The notes: generated from the sequence alone by a model not told the origin. DNA of 8,864 nucleotides from an uncultured Eubacteriales bacterium (GCA_900555295.1 USKN01000068.1:1-8864); one strand, 5' to 3'; shown: positions 1-5,323, counted from the stretch's first letter. Translations and numbers: made by a program.

Positions 1-54
1 AGAAATTGTAGACCACTTAAAATCTAAAAAACCCGTTATTGTAAATTTTGAAAA
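1..54 (+). pseudogene. sepF fragment (duplicate of internal sepF sequence)
   Basis: Bases 1-45 are identical to 3086-3130, which encode residues 93-107 of the intact SepF further along (EIVDHLKSKKPVIV). After two changes (tt for cc at 46-47) the match continues for the 7 bases TTGAAAA and then stops, because the sequence becomes the start of thiI. The sepF reading frame (from base 2) runs on out of frame through thiI codons to a TAA at 98-100. This is therefore a truncated sepF copy whose 5' part, if any, lies before the window. It could be a real partial duplication or an assembly join; the window alone cannot decide. Confidence 0.75.
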
Positions 55-536
55 GACTTATTTTGGTAAGATACGGCGAAATAATATTAAAAGGTCTTAA
101 CCGCCCCGTATTTGAAGATATGCTTATAAAAAACATTAAATCGGCGGTAAAGGATATATGCAAAATAAATGTGCATAAAGCACAGGCTACAATATATATA
201 GAACCCGAGGACGATATGTACACCGACAAACTTGCGGACGCACTTACAAAAGTGTTTGGCATAGTATCGATTGTTGTGGCTTACGAAACGCAAAAAACTA
301 TGGAGTCGGTATACGAATGTATAAGCGAAAATTTTTCGGATATGCTCAAAAGCGCCAAAACATTTAAAGTTGAGGCAAAAAGAGCCGACAAAAAATTTGC
401 GCTCAAATCGCCCCAAATATGCGCCGAAACAGGCGGATATGTGCTAAAACATTTTTCGCATTTAACGGTTGACGTAAAACAGCCCGATGTTACTTTGCAC
501 GTTGAAATAAGAAAAGCTGTTGCAAATTTACGATAA
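48..536 (+). pseudogene. thiI: tRNA 4-thiouridine synthase ThiI, N-terminal fragment
   Basis: ThiI is the sulfurtransferase that makes s4U8 in tRNA and, in many bacteria, helps build the thiazole of thiamine. It takes sulfur from a cysteine desulfurase. The 162 codons match the ThiI N-terminus: KRLILVRYGEIILKGLNRP opens the ferredoxin-like domain, and a THUMP domain fills roughly residues 60-160 (KSPQICAETGGYVLKHF, then DVTLHVEIR). The frame ends at RKAVANLR-stop, just where the linker to the PP-loop ATPase should begin. The SGGxDS P-loop and the rest of a protein usually near 390 aa are absent. The only start is a TTG at 48 with no Shine-Dalgarno, and it sits inside sepF-derived sequence, so the native ATG context is lost. 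Without the catalytic domain it cannot be a working synthase. Family assignment is firm; non-function is inferred. Confidence 0.88.
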
Positions 537-548
537 GTATGATATAAT
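520..548 (+). promoter_or_regulatory. sigma-A promoter inside the broken thiI end
   Basis: TTGCAA (520-525), a 17-nt spacer and TATAAT (543-548) make a near-consensus housekeeping promoter. It overlaps the last codons of the thiI stub and points at the PHP-domain gene starting at 696. Transcription would start near 555. Its location suggests it came in with the accessory segment that replaced the rest of thiI. Confidence 0.65.
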
Positions 549-561
549 AACAATTATATAT

Positions 562-669
562 ATGCTTATGATGACGCTGATAATAATTTATACGAGAATT
601 GTTATGAATGAGAAAACGAGTATGTTAACTTGTAAATCATGCTGTGGTACCGGCTGCAAGTTACGTTAA
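562..669 (+). CDS. possible small Cys-rich peptide (35 aa), unproven
   Basis: An ATG at 562 opens 35 codons with a hydrophobic start (MLMMTLIIIYTRIV) and a tail containing CKSCCGTGC, which fits the CxxCxGxG pattern of one DnaJ-type zinc-binding repeat. It begins only about 7 nt after the predicted transcription start and has no Shine-Dalgarno, so it would need near-leaderless initiation. An internal ATG at 604 gives a 21-residue version, also without a clear ribosome site. It lies upstream of the PHP gene and ends 26 nt before it. It may be a leader peptide, a relic of a larger protein, or chance. Confidence 0.2.
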   Translation: MLMMTLIIIYTRIVMNEKTSMLTCKSCCGTGCKLR

Positions 670-695
670 TATTGTACCAAAGGAATGGGAAAATT

Positions 696-1487
696 ATGAA
701 ATTTAAATTTGACTGTGATTTGCATATTCATAGTTACATTTCAAGTTGTTCAACGGATCCGAATCAAACTCCCGAAAGGATTCTTCGCTATGCAAAAGAA
801 AATAACTTGAAAACAATATGTTTAACAGACCATTTTTGGGATTCGGCAGTTGCAGGTGCATCAGATTGGTATAAGCCTCAAAATTTTGAACATATAAGCT
901 CTGCAAGACCGCTTCCGCAGGCAGACGGAATTAGATTTTTGTTTGGTTGTGAAACGGAAATGGACAAAAATATGACTATAGGTATTTCTAAAAAACGGTT
1001 TGATGAATTTGACTTTGTAATTATTCCGACAACTCATTTTCATATGACCGGCTTTACAATAAGTAAGGATGTTTCGACGCCAAGGAAAAAGGCTGATTTT
1101 TGGGTGAAAAAGTTTAATACTTTGCTGGATATGGATTTGCCGTTTTATAAAATTGGAATCCCACATATGACATGCAGTCTTATTGACAGTTCAAGAGAAA
1201 AATATCTTGAAACCTTGGATTTAATTGATAAAGACTCTCTTGTTGGCATATTTAAAAAGGTTAGGGAAAAAGGTTGCGGTATTGAGCTTAATTCTGATGA
1301 TATGGATTGTGCAGAAAATGAGCGTTCGACGATTTTTAGGCTGTATTTTATTGCAAAGGAAGTTGGTTGTAAATTCTATTGCGGAAGTGATGCGCATGAT
1401 GGACGGGTATTGGATAGGGCAAAGTCAATATTTGAAAAAGCAATTGATTTGCTTGAGCTAACCGAGAATGATAAATTTATAATATAA
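696..1487 (+). CDS. PHP-domain metallohydrolase (histidinol-phosphatase-like)
   Basis: A 263-residue protein of the PHP superfamily, which are cytosolic metal-dependent phosphoesterases with a clustered metal site. The ligand-rich motifs come in family order: DLHIH (His10, His12), TDH (Asp45, His46), GCETE (Glu86), THFHM (His114, His116), PHM near residue 155, IELNS (Glu197) and GSDAH (Asp232, His234). All look intact, so a working enzyme is likely. Length and layout resemble HisK-type histidinol phosphatases, but PHP proteins act on many substrates and no his genes are nearby, so the substrate is open. The ATG at 696 is chosen over the in-frame ATG at 639 because AAAGGAA lies about 10 nt upstream and the family motif starts right after it. 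Codon choice (many agt, tca, ggt, ttg) differs from the flanking housekeeping genes, which favour tcg, gcg and ccc. This fits acquired DNA. It is transcribed alone, probably from the promoter at 520-548. Confidence 0.85.
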   Translation: MKFKFDCDLHIHSYISSCSTDPNQTPERILRYAKENNLKTICLTDHFWDSAVAGASDWYKPQNFEHISSARPLPQADGIRFLFGCETEMDKNMTIGISKKRFDEFDFVIIPTTHFHMTGFTISKDVSTPRKKADFWVKKFNTLLDMDLPFYKIGIPHMTCSLIDSSREKYLETLDLIDKDSLVGIFKKVREKGCGIELNSDDMDCAENERSTIFRLYFIAKEVGCKFYCGSDAHDGRVLDRAKSIFEKAIDLLELTENDKFII

Positions 1488-1604
1488 TATTGTTTATTTA
1501 TAGTTAGTGAACAGCATCCGGTGTCGGGCAATGCGTGTTCGGATATTGCAACATCTGCCTAAGATTGAAAGAAAACAGGACAGTTACTTTTTCTTACAAA
1601 GGAT
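1488..1604 (+). other. Non-coding gap with a doubtful transposase-like scrap
   Basis: No full gene or terminator hairpin is visible between the PHP gene and the intron remnant. One open frame (1511-1624) contains LKENRTVTFSYKG. This is faintly like the VTFxYKD stretch near the C-terminus of IS91-family transposases, but the spacing to the preceding Arg is not typical and there is no start codon. It may be a decayed mobile-element fragment joined to the intron tail; confidence is low. Confidence 0.2.
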
Positions 1605-1823
1605 GTCATATGGAAACAATGGAATAAGCCTAAGACAAGAGCGGCAAGCCTGAAAAAATTAGGTATACCCGAATGGCAGGCTTATCTCAACGGAAACACT
1701 CAAAAAGGCTATTGGGATGTTGCATGAAGTGGTATATTACATCACACCGTAACAAATGAAAGACTTGCACGCAGGGAATATTATGGCATATTTGAGGTGT
1801 ACAAGTCTCTGAACACAATATGA
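1605..1823 (+). pseudogene. ltrA: Group II intron reverse transcriptase/maturase, C-terminal relic
   Basis: The frame reads VIWKQWNKPKTRAASLKKLG, then a GNTQKGYW motif, a TGA at 1725-1727, then SGILHHTVTNERLARREYYG and the natural stop at 1821-1823. IWKQWKxPKTR, the N-T-RKGYW block and LT-NERL are hallmarks of the X/thumb-to-end region of intron-encoded maturases. Here a Gln replaces the usual Arg in the RKGYW block, and the TGA replaces the next residue. The RT domain is absent, and a stop lies just upstream in frame (1566-1568). Only about 72 codons remain of a protein normally over 400 aa. Confidence 0.85.
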
Positions 1824-1826
1824 TTA

Positions 1827-1859
1827 AACCGCAGTGTACCGAACGCTACGCGCGGTGGT
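1827..1859 (+). other. Group II intron domain V-like hairpin
   Basis: The 33 nt begin AACCGCAGTGTACCGAACG and end CGCGGTGGT. The outer arms ACCGC and GCGGTGGT pair, and the centre closes a small GAAC loop. From memory this closely resembles domain V of a common gut-Firmicute intron class (AACCGCCGTATACCGAACG...), with several changes. Domain V is the catalytic core of the ribozyme and normally lies a few bases after the maturase stop, as here (3 nt). Confidence 0.7.
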
Positions 1860-1888
1860 GTGAGGTGGCGAAACTCATTAACAGTTAT

Positions 1889-2200
1889 TTATTCAATCAT
1901 TTTTCCATAGTTGCGCTTGCCGTAAATCACCCTTGCAACGGTGACGGTTTTACCCGGTTCGTCTACCCAATAAAACATAAGATAGTTTTCAACAACTGTT
2001 TTTCGGTATTCACGGTTAAGCCGTTTCATTGGTATATAAACAGGGTTTGAATACGGAAAATCAGCAAGTACTTCGGCGACTGCAACAAACTTTTCGGACA
2101 GTTTGTTTGCCGCAATCGAATTTTTAAGTTCATTACTTATATAGCTTACTGCCTCAAGCATATCGTTTAAAGCAACCGGCAAAAATTCAAGTTTATACAT
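1889..2200 (-). CDS. RelE/ParE-type toxin of a toxin-antitoxin pair
   Basis: A 103-residue basic protein starting MYKLEFLPVALNDMLE and ending GKRNYGKMIE, typical in size and pattern of the RelE/ParE toxin superfamily: an N-terminal beta strand and two helices, then REYRKTVVENYLMFYWVD and a TVTVARVIYGKRNY strand. RelE members cut mRNA on the ribosome and ParE members poison gyrase; the sequence does not settle which. The ATG at 2200 is preferred over a GTG at 2212 (107 aa), because GGGTG sits about 10 nt upstream of the ATG and the family usually begins there. It overlaps the antitoxin gene by 8 nt (20 nt with the GTG), as in coupled TA operons. The reading frame is complete, so the toxin may be active. 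Confidence 0.85.
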   Translation of the reverse strand: MYKLEFLPVALNDMLEAVSYISNELKNSIAANKLSEKFVAVAEVLADFPYSNPVYIPMKRLNREYRKTVVENYLMFYWVDEPGKTVTVARVIYGKRNYGKMIE

Positions 2201-2471
2201 TTTTGGTTTCACCCGCTTGGTTTTTCAGCGCTTTTAAAACGTCCTTGGAGGAATAACGCGTAGAATTGATTTCGGCTTCTTTTTCGGCTTCTTTAAGTTT
2301 AAAATAAACCTCGCTTTCAAACTGCAAATTCTCATATGCTTCCATACTCAAAACAACCATATCGCCAAAACCGTTTTTGGTCAGAAAAACCGGTTGTTTG
2401 GTTTCGTGAACCGTCTTTGAAATTTCGGCAAAATTATTTCTTAAATCAGAAACAGGTCTTATATTATTCAT
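2193..2471 (-). CDS. Phd/YefM-family antitoxin
   Basis: A 92-residue antitoxin. The N-terminal half (NIRPVSDLRNNFAEISK, then PVFLTKNGFGDMVVLSMEAY) is the classic Phd/YefM DNA-binding and dimer fold. The acidic, helix-rich C-terminal half (about residues 50-92) would wrap the toxin. GGAGG lies 7 nt before the ATG. It is first in a two-gene operon with the RelE/ParE-like toxin and reads away from sepF. Autorepression is expected for this family, and the promoter holds a perfect palindrome suited to a dimeric repressor. TA pairs of this kind are common on mobile or accessory DNA, which fits the neighbouring intron relic. Confidence 0.9.
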   Translation of the reverse strand: MNNIRPVSDLRNNFAEISKTVHETKQPVFLTKNGFGDMVVLSMEAYENLQFESEVYFKLKEAEKEAEINSTRYSSKDVLKALKNQAGETKNV

Positions 2472-2504
2472 ACCTGCACCTCCAAAATTATTTATTATAC
2501 AATT

Positions 2505-2533
2505 ATTTTAGCATAATTATGCTAAATAGTCAA
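2505..2533 (-). promoter_or_regulatory. Promoter of the toxin-antitoxin operon
   Basis: Read on the minus strand: TTGACT (2533-2528), a 17-nt spacer, TAAAAT (2510-2505). It lies about 35-60 nt before the antitoxin start. A second AT-rich box, TATAAT, lies closer to the gene but has no -35 at proper distance. Confidence 0.7.
2507..2526. promoter_or_regulatory. Perfect 20-bp palindrome, likely antitoxin operator
   Basis: TTTAGCATAATTATGCTAAA is identical to its reverse complement. It fills the spacer and most of the -10 box of the toxin-antitoxin promoter, so a bound dimer would block RNA polymerase. Phd/YefM antitoxins bind such palindromes at their own promoters. The identity of the binding protein is inferred. 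Confidence 0.7.
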
Positions 2534-2624
2534 CGGTTTATTATTTAAGTTTCCCTATTTTAGGTAAAGTATAAATACACAACAGGTGCGGGGGTATTAT
2601 TGCATTAAGGCAACCAATAAAAAA

Positions 2625-2663
2625 TTACGATTTGCACAAAAAAAATTTACGATTTGTACAAAA
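2625..2663 (+). repeat. Two-copy direct repeat upstream of the sepF promoter
   Basis: TTACGATTTGCACAAAA (2625-2641) and TTACGATTTGTACAAAA (2647-2663) match at 16 of 17 bases with a period of 22 bp, about two helical turns. They end 6 bp before the -35 box, so two protein units could sit on the same DNA face next to polymerase. Confidence 0.65.
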
Positions 2664-2669
2664 TTTATA

Positions 2670-2698
2670 TTGACATATTGCAAAAAAAATAAGATAAT
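2670..2698 (+). promoter_or_regulatory. Strong sigma-A promoter for the sepF operon
   Basis: A perfect TTGACA (2670-2675), a 17-nt A-rich spacer and GATAAT (2693-2698). Transcription should start near 2705, leaving a leader of about 105 nt before sepF. It likely drives sepF through tex, since no other clear promoter or terminator is seen in that run. Confidence 0.8.
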
Positions 2699-2743
2699 AT
2701 ACATATGAGAAAATGTATGATTATTGTGGTTGACCGAAAGCGT

Positions 2744-2774
2744 AAATCCGTATTTAAAATACAAATTCGGATTT
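2744..2774 (+). promoter_or_regulatory. Hairpin in the sepF leader
   Basis: AAATCCG (2744-2750) and CGGATTT (2768-2774) can form a 7-bp stem, followed by ATTTTCTTT. A smaller GTAT/ATAC stem in the loop could compete. It could be a weak attenuator or an mRNA-stability element. The stem has only three G-C pairs, so a strong terminator is unlikely. Confidence 0.35.
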
Positions 2775-2810
2775 ATTTTCTTTGGGCTGCATACAGGGAG
2801 GATTTTAAAT

Positions 2811-3317
2811 ATGAGTAAACTTATGGATTGGGTTATGAATACCATTTCCGATGATGATGATTTGGATGAAATCGAAGAACAAAAAGAACAAAGAGAAACA
2901 CGCGCAAAAAGAGATACGCGCGACAGACGTGAAGCAAGAGAAAACCGCGATTTAAAACCCGCATCTTATGACTATCCGCAAAGCTCAAGAGAAACGTCAC
3001 CGGGAAAGAGCAAGGTTGTAAACATACATACAACTGCACAGCTCAAAGTTGTGGTAATGCAGCCGCAAACATATGATGACGCGGCAGAAATTGTAGACCA
3101 CTTAAAATCTAAAAAACCCGTTATTGTAAACCTTGAAAAACTTGAAAAAGAAATTGCACGCAAAGTGGTAGACTTTTTAAGCGGAGCGGTATATGCTCTT
3201 GACGGCAGTATGCAAAAAGTATCTAACGGCATACTCCTTATGGTACCGTACAATATGGGTATTATGGGCGACTTCAGCGACGAACTTAAAACACAGGGAC
3301 TTTTTGACATTTTTTAA
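2811..3317 (+). CDS. sepF: Cell division protein SepF
   Basis: SepF is a cytoplasmic protein that anchors FtsZ to the membrane and organises the Z-ring in Gram-positives. This 168-aa copy has the usual three parts: a short amphipathic membrane-binding start (MSKLMDWVMNTI), a charged, Arg/Glu-rich linker (about residues 13-62, DDDDLDEIEEQKEQ then repeated RD/RE), and the SepF domain (about 68-168) with VVVMQPQTYDDAAEIVDHL, KKPVIVNLE, RKVVDFLSGAVYALDG and a C-terminal FDIF. The ATG at 2811 is preferred over an upstream TTG at 2724 because AGGGAGGA lies 8-9 nt before it and the family starts with this helix. It is first in the operon. The ylmG/yggT gene that often separates sepF from ylmH is absent. 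A segment of this gene (3086-3130) is repeated exactly at the left edge of the window. Confidence 0.95.
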   Translation: MSKLMDWVMNTISDDDDLDEIEEQKEQRETRAKRDTRDRREARENRDLKPASYDYPQSSRETSPGKSKVVNIHTTAQLKVVVMQPQTYDDAAEIVDHLKSKKPVIVNLEKLEKEIARKVVDFLSGAVYALDGSMQKVSNGILLMVPYNMGIMGDFSDELKTQGLFDIF

Positions 3318-3326
3318 ACCGATAAT

Positions 3327-4118
3327 ATGATTAACAGACAAACAGCACTGTTTGGGATAGGCGACCCGAACGAAAAAACATTTATGTCGTCGGTATGCGA
3401 CAAGGCCGAAAAAAGTATTTTTTCGGGCAGGGCGGTGTTTAGCAAGTTTTTATCACCGCGTGAAGTTAATATGGTAAGCGAACGTATTACGCAGTTTGTT
3501 GATGTTCGATTTTTCGGCGGATATGCTCAAAGCGAGAGATGTGTTGCGGCTTTTTGCGGAACGGACGGCAACGCGGATGAAATTGCACCCGATTATATGT
3601 TTCCCGTACAAGCCGTTACAATAAAAACAAACAATAAAACCGTGTATTCGCATAAAGACTATTTGGGTGCGCTTATGAGTTTAGGTATTACGCGCGAGCT
3701 TTTGGGCGACATTGTTATACTCGAAAATGAGGCGGTTTTGTTTTGCCTGCCCGAAATATGCGAATTTTTAAAAAACAATCTTACAAAGGTTGCAAATACA
3801 GGCGTTACGGTAAGCGAGGCGGATATTTTTAACATTAATATACCCGAGCGCAAGTATGAAATTATCCATAAAACGGCAGCGTCGGCACGGCTTGACTGTA
3901 TTGTGGGTGCGTGTACAAACAAATCGCGTTCCGTATCGGCTCAGCTGGTTGAAAGAGGACTTGTAAACGTTAATTACGTTCCCGTAAAAAATACATCGCA
4001 TATTGTTAAAGACGGCGATATAATATCGGTTCGCGGTTTTGGCAAAATGCTTATTGAAATAGGCGAAGGATTAAGCAAAAGGGGCAAAATAAAAATAACC
4101 GTAAAACAGTATATATAG
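3327..4118 (+). CDS. ylmH: YlmH-like S4-domain RNA-binding protein
   Basis: A 263-aa protein matching the YlmH family of the Firmicute division cluster, ribosome-associated proteins with a C-terminal S4 RNA-binding domain. The N-terminal domain includes FSKFLSPREV, VRFFGGYAQSERCVAAF and FPVQAVTI. The mid-section YLGALMSLGITRELLGDI is highly typical. The S4 domain spans roughly 185-245 (SARLDCIVGA, SRSVSAQLVERGLVNVN, IVKDGDIISVRGFG). It starts 9 nt after the sepF stop and has no visible Shine-Dalgarno, so translation probably depends on coupling to sepF. Start choice rests on the conserved N-terminus being long enough and the absence of a better site. It lies between sepF and divIVA as in related genomes. 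Confidence 0.92.
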   Translation: MINRQTALFGIGDPNEKTFMSSVCDKAEKSIFSGRAVFSKFLSPREVNMVSERITQFVDVRFFGGYAQSERCVAAFCGTDGNADEIAPDYMFPVQAVTIKTNNKTVYSHKDYLGALMSLGITRELLGDIVILENEAVLFCLPEICEFLKNNLTKVANTGVTVSEADIFNINIPERKYEIIHKTAASARLDCIVGACTNKSRSVSAQLVERGLVNVNYVPVKNTSHIVKDGDIISVRGFGKMLIEIGEGLSKRGKIKITVKQYI

Positions 4119-4142
4119 TATATATAAAAAGGGTGATTACAA

Positions 4143-4586
4143 ATGATAACTCCGTTGGATTTGGAAAACAAAAAATTTGAGAATGCGGCATTCGGCTACA
4201 AAAGATCGGATGTTGACGATTTTATGTCGTGTATTGTACCCGAATATGAGGCGCTTTACAAACAGTCTTTGGAAAACAGCGACAAAATGAAATCGCTTGA
4301 AGAAAAAATAGAGTCGTACAAAGCTATGGAAGACACAATGAAAAACACTCTTATTATGGCGCAGAATACGGCGGACGAAGTGCAAAAAAACGCACGCAAA
4401 GAGGCGGACCTTATAATTGAAAAGGCAAAGGCGGACGCACAAAAAATAATAGACGACGCCAAACAAAAGGCAAGCGGCATTGCAAGCGAAAGCGAGCAGG
4501 CAAAAAACGAAATGGATATGTTTATAAACCGTTCGGTGGGACTGTTAAATGCCCAGATTGAGTCGCTTAAAAATTTTGGCAAATAA
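4143..4586 (+). CDS. divIVA: DivIVA-domain protein
   Basis: DivIVA proteins bind curved membrane at poles and septa and recruit division or sporulation partners. This 147-aa protein opens with the signature MITPLDLENKKFENAAFGYK and RSDVDDFMSC (the GY-x-x-x-x-VDxF pattern). A long coiled coil follows from about residue 35 (YEALYKQSLENSDKMKSLEE, then Ala/Lys/Asp-rich heptads) to a short C-terminus. Length fits the family. An AAAGGGTGA ribosome site lies about 6 nt upstream, 24 nt after ylmH. A polar or septal role is inferred from family; whether it acts like Bacillus DivIVA in Min placement or otherwise is open. Confidence 0.93.
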   Translation: MITPLDLENKKFENAAFGYKRSDVDDFMSCIVPEYEALYKQSLENSDKMKSLEEKIESYKAMEDTMKNTLIMAQNTADEVQKNARKEADLIIEKAKADAQKIIDDAKQKASGIASESEQAKNEMDMFINRSVGLLNAQIESLKNFGK

Positions 4587-4606
4587 AAACAAATTGAGGT
4601 ATTGTT

Positions 4607-5323
4607 ATGCGGCTCGATAAATTTCTTGCAGGCAGCGGTGCTGCAAGCAGACGCCAATTAAAACAAATTGCAAAACAAAATAAAATAAAAGTAAACGGTA
4701 AAACAGTATGCGATGTATCGGTGCATATTAACGAAAACACGGACATTGTGGAGTTTGACGGCAAAAAAATAGAATATATGCGATATGCGTATCTTATGCT
4801 TAACAAACCCCAAGGGTGCGTAAGCGCCGTTTACGATAAAAAACTTCCAACCGTCGCCGACTATGTTCCCGACGGTTATAAGCATTTCGGGGTATTTCCC
4901 GTTGGGAGGCTCGATATAGATACCGAGGGACTTTTAATTATGACAAACGACGGTGATTTGTGTCACAAATTACTGTCGCCAAAGTATCACGTAAGCAAAA
5001 AATATTTTGTGATAAGCGAGAGCGAGGTAACCGAGCAAAATATTATACAATTTAACGAAGGCGTTATAATAGACGGCGGATACAAAACAATGCCCGCAAA
5101 GCTTGAAATAACAGGTAAATGCGAAAGCTTTGTTACAATATGCGAGGGCAAGTTTCATCAGGTAAAACAAATGTATGAGGCAACAGGCAATAAAGTAAAG
5201 TATTTAAAGCGTGTTAGTATGGGAAATCTTAAACTTGACGGCAATTTAAAACCGGGACAAATGCGGCCGCTTACAGAAAGCGAAATTAATTTAATCAGGG
5301 AGAGTACAAATGGACATAATTAA
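4607..5323 (+). CDS. rsuA: RsuA/RluB-family rRNA pseudouridine synthase
   Basis: A 238-aa enzyme that converts a specific rRNA uridine to pseudouridine. An S4 domain comes first (MRLDKFLAGSGAASRRQLKQ, VNGKTV; about residues 1-57). The catalytic domain follows: AYLMLNKPQGCVSAV, then PVGRLDIDTEGLLIMTNDGD with the catalytic Asp at 103, KKYFV, EGKFHQVKQM and LKRVSMGNLKL. The GYKTMPAKLEI segment and the overall size resemble RsuA (16S Psi516) more than RluB, but the split within the family is not certain from sequence alone. GAGG lies 8 nt before the ATG, 20 nt after divIVA. The end overlaps the start of tex by 14 nt, indicating cotranslation. Confidence 0.9.
   Translation: MRLDKFLAGSGAASRRQLKQIAKQNKIKVNGKTVCDVSVHINENTDIVEFDGKKIEYMRYAYLMLNKPQGCVSAVYDKKLPTVADYVPDGYKHFGVFPVGRLDIDTEGLLIMTNDGDLCHKLLSPKYHVSKKYFVISESEVTEQNIIQFNEGVIIDGGYKTMPAKLEITGKCESFVTICEGKFHQVKQMYEATGNKVKYLKRVSMGNLKLDGNLKPGQMRPLTESEINLIRESTNGHN

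Larger units (their letters stand above)
1605..1884 (+). mobile_element. Group II intron, 3'-terminal remnant
   Basis: This is the last part of a bacterial group II intron: the C-terminal end of its maturase (1605-1823), then a domain V-like hairpin (1827-1859) and a short domain VI-like hairpin (GAG...CTC, about 1862-1876). The intron 5' half, the reverse transcriptase and domains I-IV are missing, and the maturase tail carries an internal stop, so the element is dead. The exact 3' splice boundary is unclear, probably about 1880-1885. It stops within a few bases of the end of the opposing toxin gene. Confidence 0.8.
2534..2810. other. Divergent intergenic region before sepF
   Basis: Between the TA promoter and sepF there is no supported gene. 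It is AT-rich and holds a 17-bp direct repeat, the sepF promoter and a leader hairpin, each listed separately. A GGTGCGGGGG stretch at 2585-2594 stands out as the only G-rich patch, with no role I can assign. A 37-codon frame (2705-2818) begins at the predicted transcription start and overlaps the sepF start by 8 nt, but has no ribosome site. Confidence 0.6.

Noticed and set aside
520..536. AAATTTACGAT shared between the thiI end (524-534) and the sepF upstream repeat (2643-2653) as a recombination site
   Set aside because: An 11-bp AT-rich match is easily chance, and the flanks do not extend the similarity.
639..695. Upstream ATG extending the PHP protein by 19 residues
   Set aside because: No ribosome site, the extension does not resemble the family, and the ATG at 696 has AAAGGAA at good distance with the DLHIH motif right after it.
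1820..2050. 76-codon + strand frame over the intron end and antisense to the toxin
   Set aside because: It spans the structured domain V RNA and runs antisense through a clear RelE/ParE coding frame, so it is a shadow.
696..2471. PHP gene plus TA pair as a new anti-phage defence system
   Set aside because: They are on opposite strands, separated by an intron relic, and have separate promoters. No helicase, nuclease partner or sensor domain is present, so a joint system is not supported.
2625..2663. Start of a CRISPR array
   Set aside because: Only two 17-bp units with a 5-bp spacer and no cas genes; better explained as paired protein-binding sites.
2724..2810. TTG start extending SepF by 29 residues
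   Set aside because: The extension covers the leader hairpin and lacks a ribosome site. The ATG at 2811 has AGGGAGGA upstream and the usual membrane-binding N-terminus.
2705..2818. 37-codon ORF in the sepF leader
   Set aside because: It begins at the predicted transcription start without a ribosome site and resembles nothing I know; not enough to call a gene.
4256..4657. 133-codon minus-strand frame opposite divIVA
   Set aside because: Low-complexity Ser/Ala/Phe/Ile translation, the mirror of the Lys/Glu/Ala coiled coil; no ribosome site or homology.
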